Of a stretch of DNA of 64,000 nt, positions 35,883 through 43,711 are shown piece by piece (positions within the stretch are counted from its first letter, which is position 1; the number at the start of each line of letters is the position of its first letter). The stretch covers positions 1 through 64,000 of the forward strand of contig JBLWXR010000019.1 of the NCBI GenBank assembly GCA_048267365.1. The letters run 5' to 3'. The notes under the pieces are model-generated. The model saw nothing but the letters and a program-made list of their open reading frames with translations. It was not told where the DNA came from and did not search any database. Both the position numbers and the translations under genes were made by a program. Origin of the DNA: Roseimaritima sp048267365. GTDB taxonomy: Bacteria > Planctomycetota > Planctomycetia > Pirellulales > Pirellulaceae.

Positions 35883-36044
35883 TCAGTGGCTCATCGCAGC
35901 CCGAGGATCACCACCGGCCGCCGTTTCGTCAATCGTGCCGGGCTGAGGAGCCGGCACACGGCGTCCCATGTCCGGCTCATGGATCGGAACACCGCAGCCA
36001 TTCAGCACGCACAGCAGGGCGACCAGAGGCAGCAATCGAAACAT
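35883..36044 (-). CDS. Small lipoprotein (53 aa)
   Basis: A 53-aa minus-strand ORF with a clear lipoprotein signal: MFRLLPLVALLCVLNGC, with lipobox LNGC and Cys17. The mature 37 residues are polar and Pro-rich (GVPIHEPDMGRRVPAPQP). It begins in a TGATG overlap with the end of the 86-aa gene upstream, so both are translated together. The size is similar to phage Rz1-like or entericidin-like lipoproteins, but no family is recognised. Confidence 0.55.
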   Translation of the reverse strand: MFRLLPLVALLCVLNGCGVPIHEPDMGRRVPAPQPGTIDETAAGGDPRAAMSH

Positions 36045-36304
36045 CAGCGGTACTCCTTGCGCGGCCGGCGCCCGCGTTTGTCGAAATCGGTTAGCGGCAT
36101 GAAGTCCACTCCGTTGTGGATCATCACATCGTCTTGATGGACACGGAGCAACCAGCCGCCTCTGCGAAATGTCACCTGGTAGCCCCGGCGTTGGAACGGC
36201 CCGTCAAACGTGAGCGGCTTGGTGGTCTTCCACGATCGCCAGCCGTCGCGATCGACGACCCGGCAAACCTCCGCGCTTGCACCCCAGCGAACATGATACC
36301 GCAT
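36044..36304 (-). CDS. Small basic protein (86 aa)
   Basis: An 86-aa ORF with an excellent SD (GGAGGGAG, 2 bp before ATG). It reads MRYHVRWGASAEVCRVVDRD then GWRSWKTTKPLTFDGPFQRR, and ends DFDKRGRRPRKEYR. It is basic, beta-rich and without a signal peptide. It forms a two-gene operon with the downstream lipoprotein through a TGATG overlap. The function is unknown. It is at the presumed right edge of the island. Confidence 0.6.
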   Translation of the reverse strand: MRYHVRWGASAEVCRVVDRDGWRSWKTTKPLTFDGPFQRRGYQVTFRRGGWLLRVHQDDVMIHNGVDFMPLTDFDKRGRRPRKEYR

Positions 36305-36676
36305 GGCTCCCTCCCGTTTGCGACCGGGGGAGATTGACGAACCGGTTGGACACGTTCGGTCAACGGATTTGGTGCGAGGTCTGTGTGGCCGTTACAATCC
36401 TCGGCCATGACACGTCGCAACCAACACGACCGCGATGCACGGGGTGCCACTGACGCTCGCACAACAGCCGCGACGCAAGGATCCCGCCGGGCTGCCGCCG
36501 CATTGGCTTTCATGATCGAAATCGCGGCAGAGGCCGGCAGGCGAGCCGCTGTCGCCTTCGACACGCTGGACAAGGGGTGCCGGGGACAATCTACGCAAAC
36601 CGGCTTGCTCTGTTCCTGCAGGCGCATTTACGGTGCCGTCGCGGTCGTCCGATCGAGGTGGCGATACCGGTATACC
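36305..36676. other. Intergenic stretch with a repeat fragment, no supported gene
   Basis: Plus-strand frames here (ATG near 36408) lack an SD and run through the opposite-strand SHD1 gene, so they are rejected. A fragment GTGCCGGGGACAATCTACGC at 36577-36596 matches the REP-like unit inside the 183-bp repeat at 37363-37728. Confidence 0.45.
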
Positions 36677-37375
36677 CTACCGGTTTTCTCGCAGCCATTT
36701 TTGGTCGGCTTCACTCAACTTATCGATCGGTATCGTGACTTGTTTTCCGGTGTCTTTGCGTTCCAGTTTCACCGCGTTCGCGGTCCGCGCAACGACCGCA
36801 GCTTCTACCGTGAACCTGCCACTAGCATCCGAGAACGTACGATAAACGGGCTCGAGCTCCACAGGTTGAACCGGCTCCAGTTCCGCCGCTTCAACCGGGA
36901 CGACGACAGACGCTTCGGCTGGTGGTTCATCGGGTAGCATTTCCAGTAAATCCACGCCCGGCTCCAGCTGAAAATCTTCGGCAGGTTCTTCGGTCAACGC
37001 AGGCAACTCAACGTCGACCATCGCCGCTGCCGCAGCAGCTTCATCGGCAGCAAGCCTCGCCTCTTGCTCGGCTCGTTGTCGCTCCGCGGCCTCGATTGCA
37101 GCCGGCATTGTCGCAGCGGCTGCACCGATGCCCAAGACGCTCGCGATGATACCGAATCCCATGAACACTAGGAAAATCACTCCAGGGAAGCCCACGATCA
37201 GGCCGGCGATCGCATGTCCCTTTTGGCCTCGACCAAAGAGGCCAAAGAAGCTCAGCGCCGCACCAATCGGGCAGAGAACCCCGCAGGTTATCCAACCGAG
37301 CGTGGAGAAAATTAATCCGGCGGTACCGAGCCCGGTTTGGCCTTCATTTTGAACGACAATCGTTTGCTGACTCAT
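36677..37375 (-). CDS. Membrane protein with a C-terminal SHD1 domain
   Basis: A 232-aa protein. Two hydrophobic segments form the N-terminal half (GLIFSTLGWITCGVLCPIGA at 19-38 and IAGLIVGFPGVIFLVFMGFG at 56-75), resembling DUF4190. An Ala/Glu-rich coiled linker follows. The last 55 residues are an SHD1 domain: YRTFSDASGRFTVEAAVVAR and IPIDKLSEADQKWLRENR. SHD1 is common in planctomycetes and binds peptides in its eukaryotic founder Sla1. The 5' end and start codon lie in a tandem duplication. The role is unknown; membrane tethering of an SHD1 interaction module is inference. Confidence 0.82.
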   Translation of the reverse strand: MSQQTIVVQNEGQTGLGTAGLIFSTLGWITCGVLCPIGAALSFFGLFGRGQKGHAIAGLIVGFPGVIFLVFMGFGIIASVLGIGAAAATMPAAIEAAERQRAEQEARLAADEAAAAAAMVDVELPALTEEPAEDFQLEPGVDLLEMLPDEPPAEASVVVPVEAAELEPVQPVELEPVYRTFSDASGRFTVEAAVVARTANAVKLERKDTGKQVTIPIDKLSEADQKWLRENR

Positions 37376-37728
37376 CGACGAAACCTGCGCAGAGATGACC
37401 CAAGGGAAGATGCGTCGGATATTCTAGCCAGGCATGAGGGTACTGAGGACCCCCCGAAGGCTCGCAAGCGAGTGCCGGGGACAGTCTACCCAAGCGATCT
37501 TGCTAGCGGGCCAGCGGACGCATTCACTGTCCCCGCGCGGCTCTTTTTGCTGACTCATCGACGAAACCTTCGCAGAGATGATCCAAGGGAAGATGCGTCG
37601 GATATCCTAGCCAGGCATGAGGGTACTGAGGACCCCCCGGAGGTTCGCAAGCGAGTGCCGGGGACAGTCTACCCAAGCGATCTTGCTAGCGGGCCAGCGG
37701 ACGCATTCACTGTCCCCGCGCGGCTCTT
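37363..37728. repeat. 183-bp tandem direct repeat, two copies
   Basis: Copy 1 is 37363-37545 and copy 2 is 37546-37728. They differ at about five positions. Each copy begins TTTGCTGACTCATCGACGAA, which contains the minus-strand start codon of the SHD1 gene (MSQQ), so the unit duplicates the gene's first codons and its upstream region. Each copy also carries an inverted pair GGGGACAGT/ACTGTCCCC (37477-37485 and 37526-37534 in copy 1). The second MSQQ start leads into a different frame. Confidence 0.9.
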
Positions 37729-37799
37729 GCGACCTTGCGTCCGGGGTTAAGGTGCTTGTTTCGGAAGGGCTATTTCTAAGCCGCAGAGCGGCGGAAGCG

Positions 37800-37990
37800 T
37801 AGAGCCGGGGCGCGAGCCCCAGGAATCGGGCAACGAGAGATCAAAAGCTGCGGAGCAGCTTTTTCGTGTGGCTGTTACACCAAGCCCTGGGGCTCGCGTC
37901 CCAGGCTTTATGCGATCGCTGCTCCGCAGCTAGAGCAACCCAGGGCGGCGTCTACGCTCGTTCCCCTCGCGTAGTCTTGCCCTGGGCTAC
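37800..37990. repeat. Clustered palindromic repeats in a 940-bp gene-free gap
   Basis: The gap 37376-38314 holds no supported gene. AGCCGGGGCGCGAGCCCCAG (37803-37822) pairs with CTGGGGCTCGCGTCCCAGGCT (37887-37907; arm given without its first base to keep it short). CCCAGGGC (37939-37946) pairs with GCCCTGGG (37979-37986). AAAAGCTGC/GCAGCTTTT (37843-37851 and 37855-37863) is followed by TTCG and resembles an intrinsic terminator. Such CCCAGG-type units are typical of dispersed intergenic repeats. The rest of the gap (37990-38314) shows nothing. Confidence 0.6.
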
Positions 37991-38314
37991 GGTACTTCCG
38001 GGCCTTCGGCCCAGAAAGCTGTCCTTCGCTTGCTTGCTCTAGACCTGCTCAACACTCACAACTTTTTTTTCGCACGTCCCGAGCGATTGCGGACAATAGC
38101 CGACCGTAAGCGGTGCGAGCGTCAGCGAGTAGGGCGCCACCAGCGGTGCCGGTTTGCGAGTCGCTGCCCGGCTAAGCGATTAGACTGAGGGATACCCCGT
38201 GAGGCGGCTGGATATCGATCTGTCGACGATTCCATCGGATCGACGCTCGACGCTGTTTCGCGAACCTGTTCTGCTGAAACCATAGCCATCCCAATACATC
38301 CAAGCGCACCGTCC

Positions 38315-39784
38315 ATGAAACATCCACTTCCACACACCGGCATGCGGTTGCTCGCGCTGTGCGTCTTGGTTTGCCTGGCCGCACGGGCCCATGCCGACGA
38401 ACGACCTCCGAACTTTGTCATCATTTTCGCCGATGACCTGGGCTACGGAGACCTCGGCTGCTTCGGTTCGACGACCATCAAGACGCCTCATATCGATCGC
38501 CTGGCGGCCGAAGGCATGCGACTCACCAGCTTCTACGCCCAGACCGTCTGCGGACCGTCACGCGCGGCATTGATGACGGGTTGTTATCCGCTGAGAGTGG
38601 CGATCCATCAGAACAAAGTCGAAGTTCACCCAGAATTGCACCGCAAAGAAATCACGATCGCGGAAATGCTGAAGCCCGCCGGTTACACGTCCGCCGCATT
38701 TGGCAAATGGGATCTGGCCGGGCACAACGGCGCCAAGTACATCCCCTCGCTGCTGCCGCTGCACCAGGGGTTTGACGAATTCTTCGGAACCCCCACCAGC
38801 AACGACTCGAAGGTCGACCTGATCCGCGGTGACCAGGTGATCGAAAGAAACGCCGACATACGGCTGCTGACCCAGCGTTACACCGACGAAGCGATCGACT
38901 TCATCCGGCGGAGCAAAGACCAACCGTTCTTTGTCTACCTGGCCCACACCATGCCTCATATCAAATTAGCCGCTTCGGACCCATTCCGGGGACGGTCGGC
39001 AGGCGGTTTGTATGGCGACGTCGTGGAAGAAATCGACGCCAACGTGGGCAGGATATTAAAGACCCTTCAACAGGAAAGGCTGGATGAAAACACCTATGTC
39101 GTGTTCACCAGCGACAATGGCCCTTGGTACTTGGGTCGCAGCCCGGGCCACCGGCGACGCCTTGGCGCAGACGCGGAGTCACATGGCGGATCGGCGTCGC
39201 CACTGCGCGGCGCGAAAACGTCGACCTGGGAAGGCGGCTTGCGAGTTCCCTGCATCATGCGTGCGCCCGGAAAAATCCCCGCGGGCACGACCTGCGATGA
39301 AGTTGCTTCGACCATGGACCTGTTGCCCACCTTTGCGATGCTGGCCGCCACCCAACCGCCCAGCGACCGTGTCATCGACGGGCACGACATCGGCGATCTG
39401 ATTCATGGGGTTGCCGGCGCGAAGAGCCCCACCAACGCGTTCTTCTATTACCGGCGGACGCGATTGGAAGCCGTGCGATCGGGAAAATGGAAACTGTTTC
39501 GGGCCTTACCGGCTGATTCACTGTGGTCCCACTACAGCAAGGCGGAAGACGTCATCGATATCCGTCATCCGCTGTTGTTCGACCTCGAGGCAGACATCAG
39601 CGAATCCAATGACGTGGCCCAGCAGCACCCCGAAGTCGTCGCCGAACTGATGAAGTTAATCGAATCCGCTCGCACCGACATCGGCGACCAGGACCAGATC
39701 GGCCACAACGCCCGCTTCTTCGACCCACAACCTCGACGACCGGATCTCAACGCTTCCGCCCCTGGCAAACGCCAGAAAAAATGA
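38315..39784 (+). CDS. Exported sulfatase (S1 type)
   Basis: A 489-aa sulfatase with a signal peptide (LLALCVLVCLAARAHA|DERPP). The metal-binding start is PNFVIIFADDLGYGD with Asp40-Asp41. Cys79 in TVCGPSRAALMTGCYP is the formylglycine precursor, in the type C-x-P-S-R. Further conserved segments are HTMPHIKLAAS, VVFTSDNGPW and GAKTSTWEGGLRVPCI. The enzyme removes sulfate esters from polysaccharide or small substrates in the periplasm after maturation by a formylglycine-generating enzyme not seen here. Planctomycetes use many of these against algal glycans. The substrate class cannot be read from the sequence. Confidence 0.95.
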   Translation: MKHPLPHTGMRLLALCVLVCLAARAHADERPPNFVIIFADDLGYGDLGCFGSTTIKTPHIDRLAAEGMRLTSFYAQTVCGPSRAALMTGCYPLRVAIHQNKVEVHPELHRKEITIAEMLKPAGYTSAAFGKWDLAGHNGAKYIPSLLPLHQGFDEFFGTPTSNDSKVDLIRGDQVIERNADIRLLTQRYTDEAIDFIRRSKDQPFFVYLAHTMPHIKLAASDPFRGRSAGGLYGDVVEEIDANVGRILKTLQQERLDENTYVVFTSDNGPWYLGRSPGHRRRLGADAESHGGSASPLRGAKTSTWEGGLRVPCIMRAPGKIPAGTTCDEVASTMDLLPTFAMLAATQPPSDRVIDGHDIGDLIHGVAGAKSPTNAFFYYRRTRLEAVRSGKWKLFRALPADSLWSHYSKAEDVIDIRHPLLFDLEADISESNDVAQQHPEVVAELMKLIESARTDIGDQDQIGHNARFFDPQPRRPDLNASAPGKRQKK

Positions 39785-39933
39785 CGCCGCGATCGGCGGA
39801 AAGTCGAGAGCCTCCGCCGGTTTTCCGCTCGACAAGCCGCGGAAATCAATAATATTGGAAGCCATGGGCGGCTTTCGTCGCAGCCAGCCAGGGTCGCGAC
39901 AGATGCCAGCTCCCTCTTTTCTAAGGATATACC

Positions 39934-41193
39934 GTGACTCGCCCCCCTCTGCGGCTACCTGCCCGTCGCACGTTTCTCAAAGCCGCCGGAGTTTCGATCG
40001 CGCTGCCGACGATGGAGTCGGTTGCGGCACCGGCCCGCCATGCCAACAACGATGCGATGCGAATGGTTTGCATCAGCCCCACACTGGGAGTCCATCCGGG
40101 TTCGTTTTTCCCGGATAAAGCCGGCGCCGATTTCGAGCTCTCACCAACGCTGCAACCGTTGGCGGGTTTGCGTGGCGACTTCACCGTTTGCTCGGGCATG
40201 GATCACCCAGCGATCTTTTCGGGCCATGGTGCCATCCCCACATTCCTGTCGGGCAAGCGGGGTGGCAACGTGGTCTCGATGGACCAACGAGCCGCCGAAC
40301 ACTCCGGTTACCAAACACGCTTCCCTTCGATGCACATCGCCGTGGGAGGAAAAATGGGTGCCTCCTGGACCTCATCGGGAGTCGCGGTCCGTGAATTAGG
40401 TGATCCGCGGGACATGTTTGACCAATTGTTCGTGCCCGATTCCGCGGCGGCGATCAAAGAACGTGAACTGCTGATTCAGGAACAGGGCAGCATCCTGGAT
40501 CTGGTTCGCGAACAAGCCAAGCGCTTCGCCACACGTACCTCCTCTGCGGATCAACAAAAACTGGAAGAGTACCTGACGGCGATTCGTGATGCCGAAACCA
40601 AGCTGCAGGGCATGCGGCGCTGGGCCGCCGTTGCCAAACCGCAAGTCGACTATCAACCCGAAGGGCATCCGCACTCCAGCCAAGACTACGAGCACCTGGC
40701 ACCGATGATGTTCGACTTGATCCTGTTGGCGATTCAATCGGATTCCAGCCGTGTGTTCACCGCGGGGTTCGGAATGCACAACCGCATGATTGAACTGGAC
40801 GGCGTCTCGACCGGCTATCATTCGCTGAGCCATCACGGCAATCGCCCCGACTCACTTCGGCAACTGGGCATCATTGACAAATTTTACATTCAGCAAATGG
40901 CTCGCTTCGTCCAAAAGCTGAAAGACTCACCGCTGGGCAATCAAGGCGACGGCACGCTGTTGGACAAAACGATGGTGTTCTTTGGCAGCGGCATGGGCGA
41001 TGCAGCTCGACACAGCAACCGCAACCTGCCAGTCGTCCTGGCGGGCGGTGGATTGCGGCATCGGGGCCACGTGGATTGCAAGACGTCCAGCGGCGAAGCC
41101 ACGCCGCTGAATAATCTTTACACCACGATGCTGCAGCGTTTCGGCGTCGAAATCGAAAGTTTCAACGGCGCCACGGGAACGTTTGTTCTGTGA
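39934..41193 (+). CDS. DUF1552 protein with Tat signal
   Basis: A 419-aa protein with a GTG start and SD AAGGA. The N-terminus is a twin-arginine signal (ARRTFLKAAGVSIALPT). The body matches DUF1552, a planctomycete family of exported proteins related to sulfatase-like and DUF1501 proteins: GADFELSPTLQPLAGLRGDF, SGMDHPAIFSGHGAIPTFLS, GYHSLSHHG and DKTMVFFGSGMGDA. DUF1552 proteins almost always pair with a DUF1592-type cytochrome-like protein, as here. Their function is unknown; co-occurrence suggests the two form a periplasmic pathway. The order, DUF1552 first, reverses the commonest arrangement I know of. Confidence 0.92.
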   Translation: MTRPPLRLPARRTFLKAAGVSIALPTMESVAAPARHANNDAMRMVCISPTLGVHPGSFFPDKAGADFELSPTLQPLAGLRGDFTVCSGMDHPAIFSGHGAIPTFLSGKRGGNVVSMDQRAAEHSGYQTRFPSMHIAVGGKMGASWTSSGVAVRELGDPRDMFDQLFVPDSAAAIKERELLIQEQGSILDLVREQAKRFATRTSSADQQKLEEYLTAIRDAETKLQGMRRWAAVAKPQVDYQPEGHPHSSQDYEHLAPMMFDLILLAIQSDSSRVFTAGFGMHNRMIELDGVSTGYHSLSHHGNRPDSLRQLGIIDKFYIQQMARFVQKLKDSPLGNQGDGTLLDKTMVFFGSGMGDAARHSNRNLPVVLAGGGLRHRGHVDCKTSSGEATPLNNLYTTMLQRFGVEIESFNGATGTFVL

Positions 41194-41225
41194 ACAGCCC
41201 CACGCCTGCCAAATTTACCTGAAAC

Positions 41226-43613
41226 ATGAAAATTCAGAGAATGAAACGCCCCCACGCTTGTTCTGTGCAAGCGATCCTCGCTGCGTTGTTGCTGACCGGG
41301 ATCGTTCTTCCCGTAACGACGGTGGCCGCCAGCGACGTCGAAGCCATCATGCCGATGTTGCGCAAACACTGTCTGCGATGTCACGGTGCCGAGGAGCAGG
41401 AGGGCGACGTCCGGTTGGACGACTTGGCAAACGCCGATGCGGAGTTGCTGACCAACATCTACCAACAAATCGCCGCTGGACAGATGCCGCCCGACGACGA
41501 ATCACAACTCTCGGCCCGCCAGCGAACGGCACTGGCAAAACAAATACTTGAACTAGCCAAACACTCCCCCACGGCGGAACTGGGGGGACTGCGGCGGCTG
41601 AACAAACGCGAATACCGTAATACCGTTCGCGATCTACTGGGTCTGCAGGAAAGTGAGTTCGATCCGGGTTCCTATATCTACGATGACAATGTCGCCGAAG
41701 GTTTTGACACCAACGCCGCCTCGCTAGTGACGTCCAATGAATCGCTGTTTGAATACATGAATGCGGCGCAGGCCAGTCTGCGGCAAGCCCTATTCACCCT
41801 GGATCCCCAACAACCACGCTCGACCGTGGTTGACGTTCCGATCGATCAGCTGCGCTGCGGTGACAGTCGATACGAAACCAAACGCCGCGAACCGTACATC
41901 TTCCGCGTCGGTGGCGGAGCCAAGGTCACGGCCACCGCAGCCACGAGAAACTGCCAGACGCCCGGTCGCTATCGGATCACCGTCACCGCTTCGGCCGTCG
42001 ACGAGGACGAGTACCCGGTCAAGTTTGCACCGCACGACCAGCCGCCCATGCTGGCCATCGGTGTGGTCTCGAGTCGACGCACGGGCGTCAGCGATTTGGG
42101 AACAACCGTCGAGACGTTTCCTTTGAGCTACGGCAAGGAACAGACGTTTACGGTGGAAACCTGGATCGATCGAGACTTCTACCCCTACCTTCGCTTCGCC
42201 AACGGCTCCTCCAAACCGATCGTGCAAATTCGCGCTGCGATTCGGCGCACCAAGTTCAAGAATTCGGACTTTACCGGTCCCTTTCGCGGTCCCGGTATTC
42301 AGATCACGCAATACAAGATCGAAGGTCCGTTTTATGAACAGTGGCCGACCGAGTCGATGCGGACGACCTTGATGGCAAACGAGGTGCCGGACCTAACCAG
42401 TGCCACCGCGCGAGAGTTTTTGCTGGGACGGTTCGCCACGCGTGCCTTCCGGCGACGCATGACCCGCGACGAAATCGCCCCGTGGTTCGACTACTTAAAC
42501 ACTCAATACCGTTCCTCTCGAGACTGGAACGACGCAGTGGTTAAAACCATGACCGCCATGATGGCGTCGCCAGACTTTTTGTATCTGCCTGAAGAACAAG
42601 GCGAACTGAGCCCGTTTCCGTTGGCCAGTCGGCTGTCGTACTTCCTGTGGAGCACGATGCCGGATCAGGAACTATTTGGTGTGGCTAATTCCGGCGAGCT
42701 GACCGAGCCGCAGACGCTGCAGGCTCAGGTATTGCGGATGATGAACGACCCCCGATCGGCACGCTTCTGCGAGAGCTTTACCGACCAATGGTTGGCGTTG
42801 AACGAACTGGGCACGATGCCGCCCGACACCAAAGTCAGGGAATTTCGGATCTATGGTGATGGGATGGAACAGGCGATGCTTGAGGAGACTCGCCGGTTCT
42901 TTCGATATGTCTACGAACAGAATCGCAGCGTCTCGGACTTTATCGATTCGGACTACTCGTTCATCAACGACAAACTGGCTCAGTTATACGAACTGCCTCA
43001 ACCAAGCGACGGCGGTTGGCGGCTGACTCAGTTTCCCCAATCGTCCAAACGTGGCGGGCTGTTGACGCAAGGCAGCGTGCTGACGCTGACGTCTAACGGC
43101 GTCGAAACGTCGCCGGTAATTCGCGGCGTGTGGGTGCTGGATCACTTTCTGGGCACGCCCCCGCCGCCCCCGCCCGAAGAGGTGCCGGCGATCGTGCCGG
43201 ACCTGAACGGCGCCACCACCGTTCGTCAGATGCTGGAAAAACATCGCAGCGACAAGGCTTGCATGCAATGCCATCGCAAAATGGACCCGCTGGGTTTCGC
43301 CTTGGAAGCGTTTGACCCGATCGGGCGCTACCGCACCCAATATTCCAAACGTCAGAAAGTCAGCACCGACGGCAACTACAACGGCCAAGACTTTCGTGAC
43401 ATCGACGGGTTGAAGCAAATCTTGGCCGCCGATCTGCGGCCGTTTGCACGCAACCTAATCATTCGGATTGCGGAATACGCCAAGGGCCGCCAGTTGTCCG
43501 CCAGCGACTACCCGATCGTCGAATCGATCGTCGAGCAGACAGAGCAGAACGATTTTCAACTGAAAGAGATTGTCTACCGAATCGCCACCAGCGAACTGAT
43601 GACCAATCGGTAA
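41226..43613 (+). CDS. PSCyt1/DUF1587/DUF1595/DUF1592/DUF1588/DUF1585 multidomain protein
   Basis: A 795-aa exported planctomycete protein. After the signal peptide (VQAILAALLLTGIVLPVTTVA) comes PSCyt1, with heme motif CLRCH (Cys49, Cys52, His53). DUF1587 follows (GGLRRLNKREYRNTVRDLLG near residue 118). Then come DUF1595 (ATRAFRRRMTRDEIAPWFDY), DUF1592 (FPLASRLSYFLWSTMPDQEL), DUF1588 with a second CxxCH (ACMQCHRKMDPLGFALEAFD) and DUF1585 (PFARNLIIRIAEYAKGRQLS). The two CxxCH motifs suggest covalent heme and electron transfer. The gene lies 32 bp after the DUF1552 gene and is likely co-transcribed. Met6 is an alternative start. Confidence 0.95.
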   Translation: MKIQRMKRPHACSVQAILAALLLTGIVLPVTTVAASDVEAIMPMLRKHCLRCHGAEEQEGDVRLDDLANADAELLTNIYQQIAAGQMPPDDESQLSARQRTALAKQILELAKHSPTAELGGLRRLNKREYRNTVRDLLGLQESEFDPGSYIYDDNVAEGFDTNAASLVTSNESLFEYMNAAQASLRQALFTLDPQQPRSTVVDVPIDQLRCGDSRYETKRREPYIFRVGGGAKVTATAATRNCQTPGRYRITVTASAVDEDEYPVKFAPHDQPPMLAIGVVSSRRTGVSDLGTTVETFPLSYGKEQTFTVETWIDRDFYPYLRFANGSSKPIVQIRAAIRRTKFKNSDFTGPFRGPGIQITQYKIEGPFYEQWPTESMRTTLMANEVPDLTSATAREFLLGRFATRAFRRRMTRDEIAPWFDYLNTQYRSSRDWNDAVVKTMTAMMASPDFLYLPEEQGELSPFPLASRLSYFLWSTMPDQELFGVANSGELTEPQTLQAQVLRMMNDPRSARFCESFTDQWLALNELGTMPPDTKVREFRIYGDGMEQAMLEETRRFFRYVYEQNRSVSDFIDSDYSFINDKLAQLYELPQPSDGGWRLTQFPQSSKRGGLLTQGSVLTLTSNGVETSPVIRGVWVLDHFLGTPPPPPPEEVPAIVPDLNGATTVRQMLEKHRSDKACMQCHRKMDPLGFALEAFDPIGRYRTQYSKRQKVSTDGNYNGQDFRDIDGLKQILAADLRPFARNLIIRIAEYAKGRQLSASDYPIVESIVEQTEQNDFQLKEIVYRIATSELMTNR

Positions 43614-43711
43614 CGGACCAGTCGGTAACGGGGAGCTTCACGGGCCGGGGCCCATGCTACGGAATTTCCCATCCGGTAGACCGCCGGTCACGATGGTCAC
43701 GAGACGTGTCG

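Larger units (their letters stand above)
19590..36304. mobile_element. tRNA-Arg-anchored genomic island with replication and restriction modules
   Basis: The left end is the 3' end of tRNA-Arg(UCU), with a tyrosine recombinase 145 bp downstream in the same direction. Inside are a DUF1580 protein, a replication operon (organiser-like protein and DnaB-like helicase), several small unknown genes, a six-gene restriction block, and an HTH protein. No structural, packaging or transfer genes are recognisable, so this is not a complete phage or ICE. The right end is set at 36304 because the next gene on the right (SHD1 protein) is a typical host gene. No copy of the tRNA 3' end was found between 34.8 and 38.3 kb, so the right boundary is uncertain. 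Type is inference from gene content. Confidence 0.7.

Noticed and set aside
19529..36304. Complete prophage
   Set aside because: No capsid, portal, terminase, tail or lysis enzyme is recognisable within the 16.7 kb.
36383..36937. Plus-strand ORF opposite the SHD1 gene
   Set aside because: No SD, composition rich in Arg and Ala, and the frame runs through the antisense of the SHD1 domain.
34880..38314. Right attachment site of the tRNA island (copy of the tRNA-Arg 3' end)
   Set aside because: Reading through this stretch I found no match to GGTTCGAGTCCTACTGGGGG or parts of it, so no attR can be named; the boundary stays open.
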